Shown here in pieces: positions 33,016 through 42,218 of a stretch of 59,769 bases of DNA (positions within the stretch are counted from its first letter, which is position 1; each line of letters begins with the position of its first letter). Location of the stretch: the NCBI GenBank assembly GCA_027046245.1, contig JALTZJ010000034.1, positions 1 to 59,769 on the forward strand. The letters are read 5' to 3'. A program made the position numbers and the translations under genes. The DNA comes from Acidilobaceae archaeon. Lineage in GTDB: Archaea > Thermoproteota > Thermoprotei_A > Sulfolobales > Acidilobaceae. The notes under the pieces were generated by a model. It saw only the letters and a list, made by a program, of their open reading frames with translations, searched no databases and was not told the origin of the DNA.

Positions 33016-33968
33016 AGATAGACGGTTTAATCATCGAGTATAGAACCCTTAGAGGCCCCCTGAAGGCGGTTGATGGTGTTTCTCTCGCTATCGGTAGGGG
33101 CGAGTGGGTTAGCGTCGTTGGGGAGAGCGGCAGCGGCAAAACAACCCTCGCCCTCTCAATACCAAGGCTACTCCCGGCTAACGCTACAATAGTTGGGGGC
33201 ACTATAGAGATTGAAGGCGTCGATGTGACAAGGCTGGGCGAGGACGAGTTAAGGAGGAGAGTCAGAGGGCGACTCGTGGGAGTGGTTTTCCAAGAACCGG
33301 GAGCCACGCTTGACCCCTTAAGGAGGGTTGGCGACCAAATAGCAGAGGCTCTCATGGTCCATGGACTAGCCTCTACTAAGGAGGAGGCTCTCAGGCTAGC
33401 CGGAGACGCCCTTGAGAAAGTAGGCGTCCCTAGAGAGCGAGTATCTAGCTACCCATTCCAGCTCAGCGGGGGTCAGAGGCAGAGAGTTGCGATAGCGGCA
33501 GCCATAGCACTAGAGCCCAAGCTACTAGTAGCTGATGAGCCCACTACGGCTCTAGATGTAGTAGTACAGTCTAGGATAATGGATCTACTCGACAAGCTGA
33601 GGGACGATATGGACCTCTCAATACTCCTAGTAACACACGACATAGCCCTAGCAGCAGAGAGGAGCGACAGGATAGCAGTCATGTACGCTGGGAAGCTAGC
33701 GGAGGAGGGCCCTGCAGGCGAGATCGTAATAGGCCCCCTACACCCCTATACAAGAGGCCTGCTAGATGCGACTCCAGATCTGTGGGGCGAGAGGAGAAAG
33801 CCTAAACCGATACCAGGAAGCCCGCCGGACCTGAGGAACCCTCCCAGCGGCTGCCGTTTCCACCCTAGGTGCCCGCTGGCTACAAGCGAATGCAAGGAAA
33901 GAGAGCCACCAGAAGTTAGGGAGTCTAGCGGCAGGAGAGCCTACTGCTTCCACCCGCTCACGAGGTGA
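33006..33968 (+). CDS. dppD: ABC peptide transporter ATPase, DppD type
   Basis: Energises the importer. Walker A is 'GESGSGKTTLA', Q-loop 'VFQEPGATLDP', signature 'LSGGQRQRV', Walker B 'LLVADEPTTALD' and switch His in 'LLVTHD'. The C-terminal oligopeptide-transporter domain has the Cys pattern 'GCRFHPRCPLATSECKE', which in relatives can hold an Fe-S cluster. Two tracts in this gene (33069-33151 and 33847-33908) are nucleotide-identical to the next ATPase gene, including silent sites. Confidence 0.95.
   Translation: MVLKIDGLIIEYRTLRGPLKAVDGVSLAIGRGEWVSVVGESGSGKTTLALSIPRLLPANATIVGGTIEIEGVDVTRLGEDELRRRVRGRLVGVVFQEPGATLDPLRRVGDQIAEALMVHGLASTKEEALRLAGDALEKVGVPRERVSSYPFQLSGGQRQRVAIAAAIALEPKLLVADEPTTALDVVVQSRIMDLLDKLRDDMDLSILLVTHDIALAAERSDRIAVMYAGKLAEEGPAGEIVIGPLHPYTRGLLDATPDLWGERRKPKPIPGSPPDLRNPPSGCRFHPRCPLATSECKEREPPEVRESSGRRAYCFHPLTR
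33069..33151 (+). repeat. 83-bp exact repeat, copy in dppD
   Basis: Identical base for base to 34080-34162 in dppF. It codes the end of the A-loop strand through Walker A. The genes diverge immediately outside it. Confidence 0.95.
33847..33908 (+). repeat. 62-bp exact repeat, copy in dppD
   Basis: Identical to 34846-34907 in dppF; codes the C-terminal Cys-rich motif. The offset between copies (999 bp) differs from that of the first tract (1011 bp), so they are separate events or conserved blocks, not one duplication remnant. Confidence 0.95.
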
Positions 33969-33977
33969 AGCAGGGCC

Positions 33978-34997
33978 ATGCACCAGCTACTCACAATAGA
34001 AGACTTGAAAGTATACTACCCGGTATACGGCAGCATAGCCTCAAGGATCCTGGGCAAGCCCACAGCCTACGTAAAAGCAGTTGATGGTGTTTCTCTCGCT
34101 ATCGGTAGGGGCGAGTGGGTTAGCGTCGTTGGGGAGAGCGGCAGCGGCAAAACAACCCTCGCTAAAGCGATAGTAGGTCTGCTCAAACCCACAGCGGGCA
34201 CAATACTCTTCGACGGAATAGACGTGGCCAGGCTAAGCAGGAGAGACTGGAGAAGGAGAGGCCTAAGAAGGAGAATCCAGTTAGTGCAGCAGGATCCGCT
34301 GGAAAGCCTAGACCCTATGATGCCAGTTGGAGAGCAGATACGAGAAGCGCTAGAGGCTAACGGCGTCGCTAGAGGGGGAGAGGCTAGGAGGAAGGCGCTT
34401 GAGGCCCTAGAGGATGTAGGGCTCACCCCGCCAGAGGAGATGTACAAGCGGAGACCCAGGCAGCTAAGCGGTGGTCAGAGGCAGCGGGTTGCAATAGCCC
34501 GGGCACTCGCACTAGAACCGGACCTTATAGTAGCGGACGAGCCCGTTAGCATGATAGACGTCAGCCTCAGGGCCTCGATACTGGACCTACTAGACAAGGC
34601 GAGACGACGCGGCACTAGCGTGCTAATGATAACACACGACATAGCAACTGCCTGGATCTACAGCGATAGAATAGCAGTAATGTACCTGGGCAAGATAGTC
34701 GAGGAAGGCTCCTCAAACAGCGTAGCCAGGGACCCGAGGCACCCCTATACCGCAGCCCTAGTAACATCTGTACCCAGCCTAGCCAGCCGAAAACCGCCGA
34801 AATGGCCCGTTGAAGGAGAGGTGCCGAGCGGCCTAAGAATACCCGGCGGCTGCCGTTTCCACCCTAGGTGCCCGCTGGCTACAAGCGAATGCAAGGAAAG
34901 AGAGCCAGCAGAAACGGTGGAAAACGGGGGAAGAAGGTATAGGTGCATTCACCCCTTACCCCCTGGAGGCGTCTGGAAGCCGCCTCGTAGGGGGTGA
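33978..34997 (+). CDS. dppF: ABC peptide transporter ATPase, DppF type
   Basis: Second ATPase of the importer. Walker A 'GESGSGKTTLAKAI', Q-loop 'LVQQDPLESLDPMMPV', signature 'LSGGQRQRVAIARALAL', Walker B 'LIVADEPVSMID' and 'LMITHD' are all present, as is the C-terminal 'CRFHPRCPLATSECKE' segment. 339 residues. ATG 33978 lies 9 bp after dppD. It shares two identical DNA tracts with dppD although the rest differs. Confidence 0.95.
   Translation: MHQLLTIEDLKVYYPVYGSIASRILGKPTAYVKAVDGVSLAIGRGEWVSVVGESGSGKTTLAKAIVGLLKPTAGTILFDGIDVARLSRRDWRRRGLRRRIQLVQQDPLESLDPMMPVGEQIREALEANGVARGGEARRKALEALEDVGLTPPEEMYKRRPRQLSGGQRQRVAIARALALEPDLIVADEPVSMIDVSLRASILDLLDKARRRGTSVLMITHDIATAWIYSDRIAVMYLGKIVEEGSSNSVARDPRHPYTAALVTSVPSLASRKPPKWPVEGEVPSGLRIPGGCRFHPRCPLATSECKEREPAETVENGGRRYRCIHPLPPGGVWKPPRRG
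34080..34162 (+). repeat. 83-bp exact repeat, copy in dppF
   Basis: Pair of 33069-33151; same reading frame and protein segment. Confidence 0.95.
34846..34907 (+). repeat. 62-bp exact repeat, copy in dppF
   Basis: Pair of 33847-33908; same reading frame and protein segment. Confidence 0.95.
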
Positions 34998-35000
34998 GAC

Positions 35001-35010
35001 GTTTTAACCC
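35001..35010 (+). promoter_or_regulatory. TATA box of the Pot-type operon
   Basis: GTTTTAACCC just after dppF predicts a start near 35030 and a short leader before TTG 35051. The Pot genes are therefore probably a separate transcript from the Dpp genes. Confidence 0.5.
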
Positions 35011-35050
35011 CCTATGTTGTCCTCGGGGGCCCCCGGGGTGCTAGAGGGGG

Positions 35051-36268
35051 TTGCGCGGAGCCCAGGCATTCGCCCTAATACTCGTAGGCATCGTGCTACT
35101 AGCTACGCCTCTACTACTAGCAACTACTGCAGAGAGCCAAGAAGAGGAGAGGGTGCTCAAAGTACTAAATTACAGTGAATATATCGACCCAGAGGTGCTG
35201 ACTATCTTCGAAGAGAAGTATGGAGTCAAGATAGTATATGACGAGTTCGAGGCGGCGGAAGAGGCCTGGGCAAAGCTGAAAGCCGGAGGGGGAGGCTACG
35301 ACTTGATAATAATAGCGCACAGCTACGTTAGACTAGCAATAGAAGAGGGCCTCGTCCAGCCCCTAGACAAGGAGATGGTACCCAACCTCGCTAATCTCGA
35401 CCCCCTCATAGCTAGCCACCCGGCTGATCCTAACCAGGACTACGCGGTCCCCTACATGTGGGGTACAACGGGCATAGCATATGTAGCTACATGCGTACAG
35501 GAGCCTCCAGAGACTTGGGCCGAATTCTTCGATCCACATGTGATCGAGCCCTACAAGGGTAGAGTAAGCCTTCTAAGCGAGCTCACAGAGGTCATAGAGG
35601 CCGCCATGATAGCGCTAGAGATAGATCCTACAGTTAGGGAGAACTGGAACCCAGACACGATGGAGCAGGTAGTTAAGCTAGTTTCACAGGTGAAGCCCTA
35701 TCTCGCGGGCTTCTACGGTGCAAGCCAGTACATACCAGCGCTCGCCAATGAGGAGCTATGCATGGCCCAGGCCTGGAACGGTGACGTAATGATTGCAGCA
35801 GAGGAGAACGAGAATGTTAAATTCGTGAATCCAAAGGACGGAGCCATTTACTGGGTAGACTTCATGGTTATACCCAGAGATGCTAAGAACGTGGAAGACG
35901 CGCACCGCTTCATAAACTTCCTCCTGGAGCCCGAGATAGCCGCTAGAAACGCAAAGGCAGTTTGGTACGCCCCCAGCATAAAGAAGGAGCTATTAGAGAG
36001 GTATGCCGAAGAAACGGGAGACGAGGAGCTGAAGGCCCTACTAGAGGACCCCCTGGTCTATCCGGGGAGCGATGTCAAGCTAGTGCCAAGCCCTGTGCTA
36101 GATAAGGAGATGCAGTCGCTGGTCGAGGATGTAAGAGTTAGGATAATGAGTCCGGTGAGCGAGTCGACGGACGGAGCGGCTAATAGCCTCTACCTCGGCG
36201 TTGCGGTCCTGGCAGTCATAATAGCCGTCGCGGCGATAGCGATGAAAGTAATAGCCCGTAGAAGGTAA
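35051..36268 (+). CDS. potD: ABC transporter substrate-binding protein, PotD-like (polyamine type)
   Basis: Extracellular solute-binding protein of family 1, PotD/PotF branch. It has an N-terminal signal segment, then 'VLKVLNYSEYIDPEVLTIFE' with the family's 'NW-x-x-Y' replaced by 'NYSEY', 'YDLIIIAHSYVRLAIEEGLV', 'VPYMWGTTGIAYV' and 'AQAWNGDVMIA'. A C-terminal hydrophobic helix ('SLYLGVAVLAVIIAVAAIAM') followed by Arg residues suggests an archaeal C-terminal membrane anchor. TTG start. The ligand could be spermidine, putrescine or another cation. Confidence 0.85.
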   Translation: MRGAQAFALILVGIVLLATPLLLATTAESQEEERVLKVLNYSEYIDPEVLTIFEEKYGVKIVYDEFEAAEEAWAKLKAGGGGYDLIIIAHSYVRLAIEEGLVQPLDKEMVPNLANLDPLIASHPADPNQDYAVPYMWGTTGIAYVATCVQEPPETWAEFFDPHVIEPYKGRVSLLSELTEVIEAAMIALEIDPTVRENWNPDTMEQVVKLVSQVKPYLAGFYGASQYIPALANEELCMAQAWNGDVMIAAEENENVKFVNPKDGAIYWVDFMVIPRDAKNVEDAHRFINFLLEPEIAARNAKAVWYAPSIKKELLERYAEETGDEELKALLEDPLVYPGSDVKLVPSPVLDKEMQSLVEDVRVRIMSPVSESTDGAANSLYLGVAVLAVIIAVAAIAMKVIARRR

Positions 36269-36339
36269 ACGAGTGAAGCCAGGCTATGAGACCAGCCACG
36301 CGTGTTTAGAGGGAAAGTAGTGGGCTCTCGGGGGGCGCC

Positions 36340-37356
36340 TTGACCGGCGCCAGCGTAACACTAGAGGAAGTAGAGGCGGGCTACGGCTCCGAGGCCGTGC
36401 TCAAGGGGGTAAGCCTCGCATTCCCCCGAGGCAGGGTTACAGCTGTAATCGGCCCCAGCGGCTGCGGCAAGACCACGCTACTCAGAGTAGTAGCGGGCCT
36501 CGTACAGCCGCGTCGTGGCCGCGTGCTGTTCGACGGCCGTGACTACACTAGGGTGCCCCCCGAGAGGAGGAACGTAGGAGTAGTATTCCAGGATCTAGCA
36601 TTATTCCCTCACATGACCGTATACGATAACATAGCGTTTCCTCTGAGGATCCGAGGCTACTCCGAGGGTGAGGTGAGGCGCCGCGTAAAGTGGGCCCTCG
36701 AGCTAGTCGGCTTAGAGCCTAGCTTGTTCGCAGGCAGGAGCGTGTCTAGCCTTAGCGGCGGCCAGCAGCAGAGGGTAGCCATAGCGAGGGCAATAGTCTA
36801 CGAGCCCAGCGTACTACTCCTTGACGAGCCTCTAAGCCACCTCGATTTAAAGATAAGGCAGCGGCTTCTCGAGGAGCTGCGCCGTATACAGAGGGAGACC
36901 GGGGCTACGATGATATACGTGACCCACGATCAGTGGGAAGCTATGGAGCTAGGCGATTACGTAGCTATAATGAGGGATGGCCGTGTGGTGCAGTGGGGCG
37001 AGCCTGAGGAGGTGTATGATAACCCGGTGGACGAGTTCGTGGCAACCTTCTTCGGCGACGCAAACTTGCTACCCTCGAAGCTAGTGGGGCTCGGTGGTAA
37101 CGGGCTTGTGGCTGTCGTGAGGCCCGAAGACGTCGAGGTGGCTAGGGATAAACCTGGGGGCGACTATATAGTATTCGAGGCAACCGTCGGCGACAAAGTC
37201 TTTCACGGAGGGCAAGTAAAGGTTACACTTAGAGTAGACGGAGTAGAGCTGAGAGCATTAATGCCTAGGAGGAAAGCGTCTTTCACTGCAGGAGACCGGG
37301 TTTACGTAGCGATAAGCAAGGAGAGAATAAGGCTAGTCCGGAGGAGTAACACTTGA
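36340..37356 (+). CDS. potA: ABC transporter ATPase, PotA-like
   Basis: ATPase of the Pot-type importer, with the C-terminal TOBE-like regulatory domain (about 240-338). Walker A 'GPSGCGKTTLLR', Q-loop 'VFQDLALFPHMTVYDNIAFP', signature 'LSGGQQQRVAIARAI', Walker B 'VLLLDEPLSHLD' and 'YVTHDQWEAMEL' are complete. TTG 36340 starts it after a 71-bp gap from potD, and the stop overlaps potB in a TTGA arrangement. Confidence 0.93.
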   Translation: MTGASVTLEEVEAGYGSEAVLKGVSLAFPRGRVTAVIGPSGCGKTTLLRVVAGLVQPRRGRVLFDGRDYTRVPPERRNVGVVFQDLALFPHMTVYDNIAFPLRIRGYSEGEVRRRVKWALELVGLEPSLFAGRSVSSLSGGQQQRVAIARAIVYEPSVLLLDEPLSHLDLKIRQRLLEELRRIQRETGATMIYVTHDQWEAMELGDYVAIMRDGRVVQWGEPEEVYDNPVDEFVATFFGDANLLPSKLVGLGGNGLVAVVRPEDVEVARDKPGGDYIVFEATVGDKVFHGGQVKVTLRVDGVELRALMPRRKASFTAGDRVYVAISKERIRLVRRSNT

Positions 37357-38132
37357 CGGGCAGCCTTGCAGCCCTACTCCTAGCAACTCCCATGATCCTC
37401 TTCCTCCTCGCATTCTTCTACGCGCCGCTAGCCTACGCAGTAGCCTACAGCGTTGAAGCGGGGGGCGGCGGGCTCCTCTCAGCCTACATAGAGGTGTTGA
37501 CGAGGCCCGAGTACTACGGTGTGGTTGCCGCGAGCGCAGTAAACGCGCTTATAGCTGCTGGCATCTCAACATTGCTGGCGGCCCCTGCAGCTTATTATGC
37601 AACTAACATGGCTAGCCCGAGGATGAGACCCCTAATCCTAGTCGTACTCGTAGCACCGTTCTGGGTAGACGTTCTCCTGCGGTCGCTCAGCCTGAAAGCA
37701 ATCCTCTACCTGGTAGACGTGAGGGAAGGGTACCTAGCAATGATGCTAGGCCTCGTATACGAGTACCTTCCCATAGCTGTTATAACAGGCTACGTGGCGT
37801 TTAGCGGGGCTCCCCAGAGGCTTGTAGAAGCCGCCCGAACCCTAGGCGCTACCCCCCTCCAGGCGTTAATTTCGGTATTGCTGCCTATTGCTGCTCCTTG
37901 GCTCGCCGCCGGCGCCGTAATAATATTCCTCATGGCATTGACGGACTATGTAGTCCCGGGCCTTCTAGGCGGCACACAGGGCTTCACCGTCGGCACCCTC
38001 CTCTACTACCTTATACTCTCCGGGGATAGATGGGATCTAGGCAGCGCCCTCACATCGCTCTTGACAATAGCGACTGTAGCGGGCACCGCGGTGGCCTTCA
38101 AGAGGATCTACGAGGTGGCGGCTCGTGCGTAG
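37353..38132 (+). CDS. potB: ABC transporter permease, PotB-like
   Basis: Membrane subunit with about six helices. The EAA loop is 'QRLVEAARTLGATPLQALIS' followed by 'VLLPIAAPWLAAG', as in polyamine permeases, and 'VAPFWVDVLLRSLSLKAIL' matches the PotB-type central loop. TTG 37353 overlaps the potA stop, and the stop overlaps potC by 8 bp. Confidence 0.92.
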   Translation: MTGSLAALLLATPMILFLLAFFYAPLAYAVAYSVEAGGGGLLSAYIEVLTRPEYYGVVAASAVNALIAAGISTLLAAPAAYYATNMASPRMRPLILVVLVAPFWVDVLLRSLSLKAILYLVDVREGYLAMMLGLVYEYLPIAVITGYVAFSGAPQRLVEAARTLGATPLQALISVLLPIAAPWLAAGAVIIFLMALTDYVVPGLLGGTQGFTVGTLLYYLILSGDRWDLGSALTSLLTIATVAGTAVAFKRIYEVAARA

Positions 38133-38931
38133 ACTACTAGCGATCTACACTATCATACTGGCTATGCTACTCTACGCGCCCATACTAGTCATGGCCATCC
38201 AAAGCTTCAACAAGAGCCCCTACATAGGCTCGTGGGAGGGATTCACGCTCACCTGGTACAAGGTGCTTGCCAGCGACGAGGAAGCCGTTCAAGCTCTACT
38301 GAATAGCCTCTACGTAGCGGCGGCTAGCAGCGGGCTAAGCGTGGGCATGGCCCTGCTAGCGGGCATGGCCGTTAGAAGGCGTAGAAGCCTCACGCTAGTA
38401 GACCTACTAACCTACCCGCCCCTCGTCCTCCCAGAGATAGTCGAAGCGGTAAGCCTCCTCTTGTTCCTAGCCGCCCTAGGAGCCCCCTTCGGGGCCCTAA
38501 CAGTCATAATAGGCCATACAGCGTTCAACGTAGCATACGCCTACATAGTAGTGGCTCCGAGCCTCAAGGAGGCAACACGCTACGAGGAAGCAGCAAGAAC
38601 CCTGGGAGCCAGCCCCCTCAGAGTAGCGGCGACAATAACCCTCAGACTAGCAGCCCCCGGCCTAGTATCAGCAGCCATGCTCACCCTGCTACTCAGCTTC
38701 ACCGACTTCATAAAAACACTGTTCACCACGGGCCCCGGCTTCGAAACACTGCCTCTCCTCCTATGGAACAGGGCTAGGAGGCCGGGCCTCCGGCTAGAGT
38801 CGAGTCATAGCGCTCTAGCGGCGCTAGCCACAGTAATGACCCTAGCCACCCTGCTGGTAGCAGCCGCATATACCATGGTAGCCATTCGACGGGGAGCGTC
38901 ATTAGAGCGCGGCAACACAATACAACGGTGA
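38125..38931 (+). CDS. potC: ABC transporter permease, PotC-like
   Basis: Second membrane subunit. It has an N-terminal helix 'LAIYTIILAMLLYAPILVMA', then 'SFNKSPYIGSWEGFTLTWY', the typical PotC segment, and the EAA loop 'ATRYEEAARTLGASPLRVA'. GTG 38125. Its stop overlaps the frame of the tpiA ORF (GTGA at 38928-38931), so expression of tpiA may be linked to the transporter. Confidence 0.92.
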   Translation: MRRLLAIYTIILAMLLYAPILVMAIQSFNKSPYIGSWEGFTLTWYKVLASDEEAVQALLNSLYVAAASSGLSVGMALLAGMAVRRRRSLTLVDLLTYPPLVLPEIVEAVSLLLFLAALGAPFGALTVIIGHTAFNVAYAYIVVAPSLKEATRYEEAARTLGASPLRVAATITLRLAAPGLVSAAMLTLLLSFTDFIKTLFTTGPGFETLPLLLWNRARRPGLRLESSHSALAALATVMTLATLLVAAAYTMVAIRRGASLERGNTIQR

Positions 38932-38966
38932 AAGCCGGATTAGAAGGGGGTCGGGGTCGAGGGGCT

Positions 38967-39647
38967 GTGGCCACCGAGAGAATCCTAGTGGTCAACATGA
39001 AGGCCTACGAGGCCTCATTTAGAGTAGACGTGGTTGAGGCGCTAGCGGCGGCGGCATCAAAGGCGGAGAGGGAGACAGGAGTCCGAGTGGTGATAGCTCC
39101 TCCCGCGCCCCTACTACTACCAGCCCTACGGATACACAAAGGCGTCTACGCTCAACACGTAGACACGCCCGGTTTATCGGCAAGAACAGGCAGGCTACCC
39201 GTGGAAGCTTTAAGGCTACTCGGCGTTGAAGGCTTCATAATCAATCATAGCGAGTACAAGGTTAGCCTGAGGCACCTCAGGGAGGTAATTGCAAGAGCCG
39301 CCGAGCTAGGCCTCGAGTCACTTGTTTGCGCTGACACGCCGGAAGAGGCGGCCGCCGTTGCAGCCCTACGGCCTTCCATGGTTGCAGTGGAGCCACCCGA
39401 ACTCATAGGCACTGGGGTGAGCGTCAGTAAGGCCAGACCAGGGGTCATAACAGGAGCTGTAGAAGCAGTACAAAGAGTTGCCCCGGAAACGCCTGTACTA
39501 GCTGGTGCAGGGATAAGCAGCGGGGAAGATGCCGCAGCGGCGGTCAGGTTTGGAGCCTCAGGGGTCCTAGTAGCTAGCTATGTGGTGAAGCATAAAAACC
39601 CCTCGATGGCTCTCAGGGAGCTAGCTGAGGCGCTGACAAGCGTTTGA
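38967..39647 (+). CDS. tpiA: Triosephosphate isomerase, archaeal type
   Basis: Interconverts dihydroxyacetone phosphate and glyceraldehyde 3-phosphate. Catalytic residues are visible: Lys in 'VVNMKAYEAS', His in 'FIINHSEYK' and Glu in 'AVEPPELIGTG', plus the phosphate-binding 'AGAGISSGEDAAAAV' and 'GVLVASYVV'. The short length (about 226) is the archaeal tetrameric form. GTG 38967 fits the family's N-terminus and follows GAGGGG; the frame also opens earlier at GTG 38928, overlapping potC. Confidence 0.93.
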   Translation: MATERILVVNMKAYEASFRVDVVEALAAAASKAERETGVRVVIAPPAPLLLPALRIHKGVYAQHVDTPGLSARTGRLPVEALRLLGVEGFIINHSEYKVSLRHLREVIARAAELGLESLVCADTPEEAAAVAALRPSMVAVEPPELIGTGVSVSKARPGVITGAVEAVQRVAPETPVLAGAGISSGEDAAAAVRFGASGVLVASYVVKHKNPSMALRELAEALTSV

Positions 39648-39663
39648 ATAATTAAAACACTTT

Positions 39664-39672
39664 CTTTTAACG
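39664..39672 (+). promoter_or_regulatory. TATA box of copA
   Basis: CTTTTAACG predicts a start near 39693, after GTG 39681 and before ATG 39720. Confidence 0.5.
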
Positions 39673-39719
39673 TAAGTATAGTGAGCAGAAAGTTACTCAT
39701 TTGTGGTGGAGTGATTCTA

Positions 39720-42218
39720 ATGGCCGCCGGAGCCATACAGGGTGAAGATCTAGAGAGGATAGAGCTCGGGATTAAGGGCATGCACTGTGCTACATGTGGG
39801 CTCACAGTCGAGAAGGCGCTAAAGAGTATCCCAGGGGTCGTGGAAGCTAACGTTGATCCTGTGAGTGGCAAAGCTCTTGTAGCCCTAGAGCCCGGCAAGA
39901 CCACGCTCAAGGATCTAGTCAAGGCTGTGAGAGCGGTAGGCTACGATGTTGCTCTCCAGGAAGCAGTACTTGAAGTCGAAGGGCTCAGAAGCGCCGACGA
40001 CGAGAGGGTAATAGAGAAAGTGCTACTATCCCAGAAGGGCGTGGCGGAAGCCTACGCTTCAAGCTCTACGAGGAAGGTGGTAGTGTATTTCGCTCCTACC
40101 GTGGCGAGCCTAGAGAGCATAATAAGGGCTCTGGAAAAGGCGGGCTTCAAGGCCAGACCAGTAAAGGGGGTAACTGAGGAAGGAGAAGGCTCGTCGGAGA
40201 GGCAGCTCCTAGTGCAGGCAGCTTTCGCTCTAGCAACGGGTTTCACGCTACTCTCTCTAAGCATGCTAGAGAGGCTGGGCGTCGAGGCTGTAAAGCCCCT
40301 CCTAGGCCCCCTAGGAGCCGTTCTATCAGCGGCAGTGATTCTATTCAGCGGCAGAGGCATCTACAGGGCAGCGTTGAGGAGCTTCCGTAACCTCTCCCCT
40401 GGTATGGATGCTCTAGTAGCCCTAGGCACTTCAGCCATATTCCTCTACAGTCTAGCAGTAACACTAGGTCTCGCCGAGGGGGGTCTCTACTATGAGGGGA
40501 TAGGACTCATCATAGGCTTCGTCCTCCTGGGTCGCTACCTTGAAGCCAGAGTTAAGAGGGGCACAGCTGGGGCGGTTGAGAAGCTAGTCAAGCTGAAGCC
40601 AGGCAAGGCTAGGGTAATCAAAGGCCGCAAAGAGATAGAGGTAGACGTAGCTGAGGTGAAGCCTGGAGATATAGTGGTAGTCAGGCAAGGCGAGAGGATA
40701 CCTGTAGACGGCAGGGTAGTAGCGGGGAAAGGGTATGTAGACGAGAGCATATTCACGGGGGAGCCTGTACCCGTGGAGAAGAAGCCCGGCGATCAAGTCT
40801 TGGCGGGAACCCTTCTGACATCGGGATGGCTCCAGGTCTCTGCGACCAGAGTCGCGGGCGACACTGCCCTAGACAGGGTCGCAAGGCTGGTAGCGCTGAG
40901 CCAAGCGGGGAAGAGTGAAACACAGCGACTAGCTGACAGAATAGCAGGCACTTTCGCATGGATAGTGATGGGTATAAGTGCAGCAACATTCACTATATGG
41001 ACCCTGCTGGGAGCACCGCTGGAGAAGGCAATCCTCTACTCGGCCAGCGTCCTTCTAGTTGCCTGCCCCTGTGCATTAGGCCTAGCTACACCCACGGCTA
41101 CCACTGCAGGCGTCGGGGTAGCAGCAAAAGCTGGTATACTTGTGAGGAGCGCTGCTAGCCTCGAGAAGCTAGCCAAAATCGATACAGTGGCTTTCGACAA
41201 GACTGGAACGCTCACCCTCGGGAAACCCAGGGTCTCGAGTATCACAGTCCTCAGTGGGTTCACGGAGGAGTATATACTAAGGCTTGCTGGATCCGCGGAG
41301 AAATGGAGTGAGCACCCGCTAGCTAAGGCCATCATAGAGGCTCACATAGCCCGGTTTGGCAGGGGGCCCAGGGATCCGGAGGAGGCAGAGTACCTGCCAG
41401 GCATGGGAGTCTATGCAGTTGTAGAAGGTGTTACGATCCTCGTGGGTAACGAGAAGCTACTGCAGGGCTTCGAGGTGGATGTAGACCCGTTGAAGCAGTA
41501 CGCAGAGGAAGTTGCTAGGAGAGGCGCTACACCTATACTAGTAGCGGTGAATGGCAAGCCGGCGGGCGTGATAGCTGTAAGAGACGAGCCCAGACCTGAG
41601 GCCAAGGAAGCCGTGAGCAGGCTAAAGAAGCTGGGGCTCAAGGTTGTTATGCTGACTGGCGACAACGAGGTCACAGCTAGGGCCATAGCTGAAGATCTTG
41701 GAATCGACGATGTCAGGGCTAGGCTAAGCCCCGAGGATAAGGCTGAAGCCATAAGAGAGATGCAACGTGAAGGGCGCAAGGTAGCCATGGTGGGGGATGG
41801 AGTTAACGATGCTCCAGCCCTTTCGAGGGCTGACGTCGGCATCGCGGTAGCGAATGCCGCTGACGTGAGCGCGGAGGCGGGAGAAATACTACTAGTAGAA
41901 GGCGATCTACGCCGAGTACCCCTAGCCGTCGAGATAGCTCGACGCGTATATAGAACCATAATGGGTAACCTTGCATGGGCATTTATCTACAACATCACAC
42001 TCATACCAATAGCAGCGGGGGCTCTTAGCTGGGCCGGCATAACCCTCAGGCCTGAAATGGCTGCAGCAGCGATGGCGTTAAGCAGCGTGAGTGTAACACT
42101 CTACAGCTACAGACTATCAAGGTGGACTCCGAAGCTGGAACCTTTAGGCGAAGCTAAGAGGATAGAGGAGAGAGGAAAGCTAACGAAGGCGGTTGGAGAG
42201 GTGCAAGTGAAGGGTTGA
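39720..42218 (+). CDS. copA: Copper-translocating P-type ATPase CopA
   Basis: Exports Cu(I) from the cytoplasm using ATP (P1B-1 ATPase). It has an N-terminal metal domain with 'GMHCATCG' (Cys23, Cys26), a second such domain that has lost its Cys pair ('[13 protein letters not shown]'), transmembrane CPC in '[13 protein letters not shown]' near 448, phosphorylated Asp in 'DKTGTLT', 'SEHPLAKAI', '[12 protein letters not shown]', and the Cu(I) signatures 'YN' in 'FIYNITLIP' and 'MALSS' near the end. ATG 39720 is preferred over GTG 39681 because of the TATA box and the ribosome site GGTGGAGTGA. It is coupled to the thioredoxin-CcdA gene by a TTGA overlap. Confidence 0.94.
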   Translation: MAAGAIQGEDLERIELGIKGMHCATCGLTVEKALKSIPGVVEANVDPVSGKALVALEPGKTTLKDLVKAVRAVGYDVALQEAVLEVEGLRSADDERVIEKVLLSQKGVAEAYASSSTRKVVVYFAPTVASLESIIRALEKAGFKARPVKGVTEEGEGSSERQLLVQAAFALATGFTLLSLSMLERLGVEAVKPLLGPLGAVLSAAVILFSGRGIYRAALRSFRNLSPGMDALVALGTSAIFLYSLAVTLGLAEGGLYYEGIGLIIGFVLLGRYLEARVKRGTAGAVEKLVKLKPGKARVIKGRKEIEVDVAEVKPGDIVVVRQGERIPVDGRVVAGKGYVDESIFTGEPVPVEKKPGDQVLAGTLLTSGWLQVSATRVAGDTALDRVARLVALSQAGKSETQRLADRIAGTFAWIVMGISAATFTIWTLLGAPLEKAILYSASVLLVACPCALGLATPTATTAGVGVAAKAGILVRSAASLEKLAKIDTVAFDKTGTLTLGKPRVSSITVLSGFTEEYILRLAGSAEKWSEHPLAKAIIEAHIARFGRGPRDPEEAEYLPGMGVYAVVEGVTILVGNEKLLQGFEVDVDPLKQYAEEVARRGATPILVAVNGKPAGVIAVRDEPRPEAKEAVSRLKKLGLKVVMLTGDNEVTARAIAEDLGIDDVRARLSPEDKAEAIREMQREGRKVAMVGDGVNDAPALSRADVGIAVANAADVSAEAGEILLVEGDLRRVPLAVEIARRVYRTIMGNLAWAFIYNITLIPIAAGALSWAGITLRPEMAAAAMALSSVSVTLYSYRLSRWTPKLEPLGEAKRIEERGKLTKAVGEVQVKG

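Noticed and set aside
33069-34907. Mobile element or CRISPR-like repeats in the Dpp operon
   Set aside because: The two repeat pairs lie in frame at homologous sites of paralogous ATPase genes and have no terminal or spacer structure; gene conversion explains them.
41411-41959. Minus-strand ORF of 182 codons opposite copA
   Set aside because: A Ser/Ala-rich antisense shadow of the conserved P-type ATPase core.
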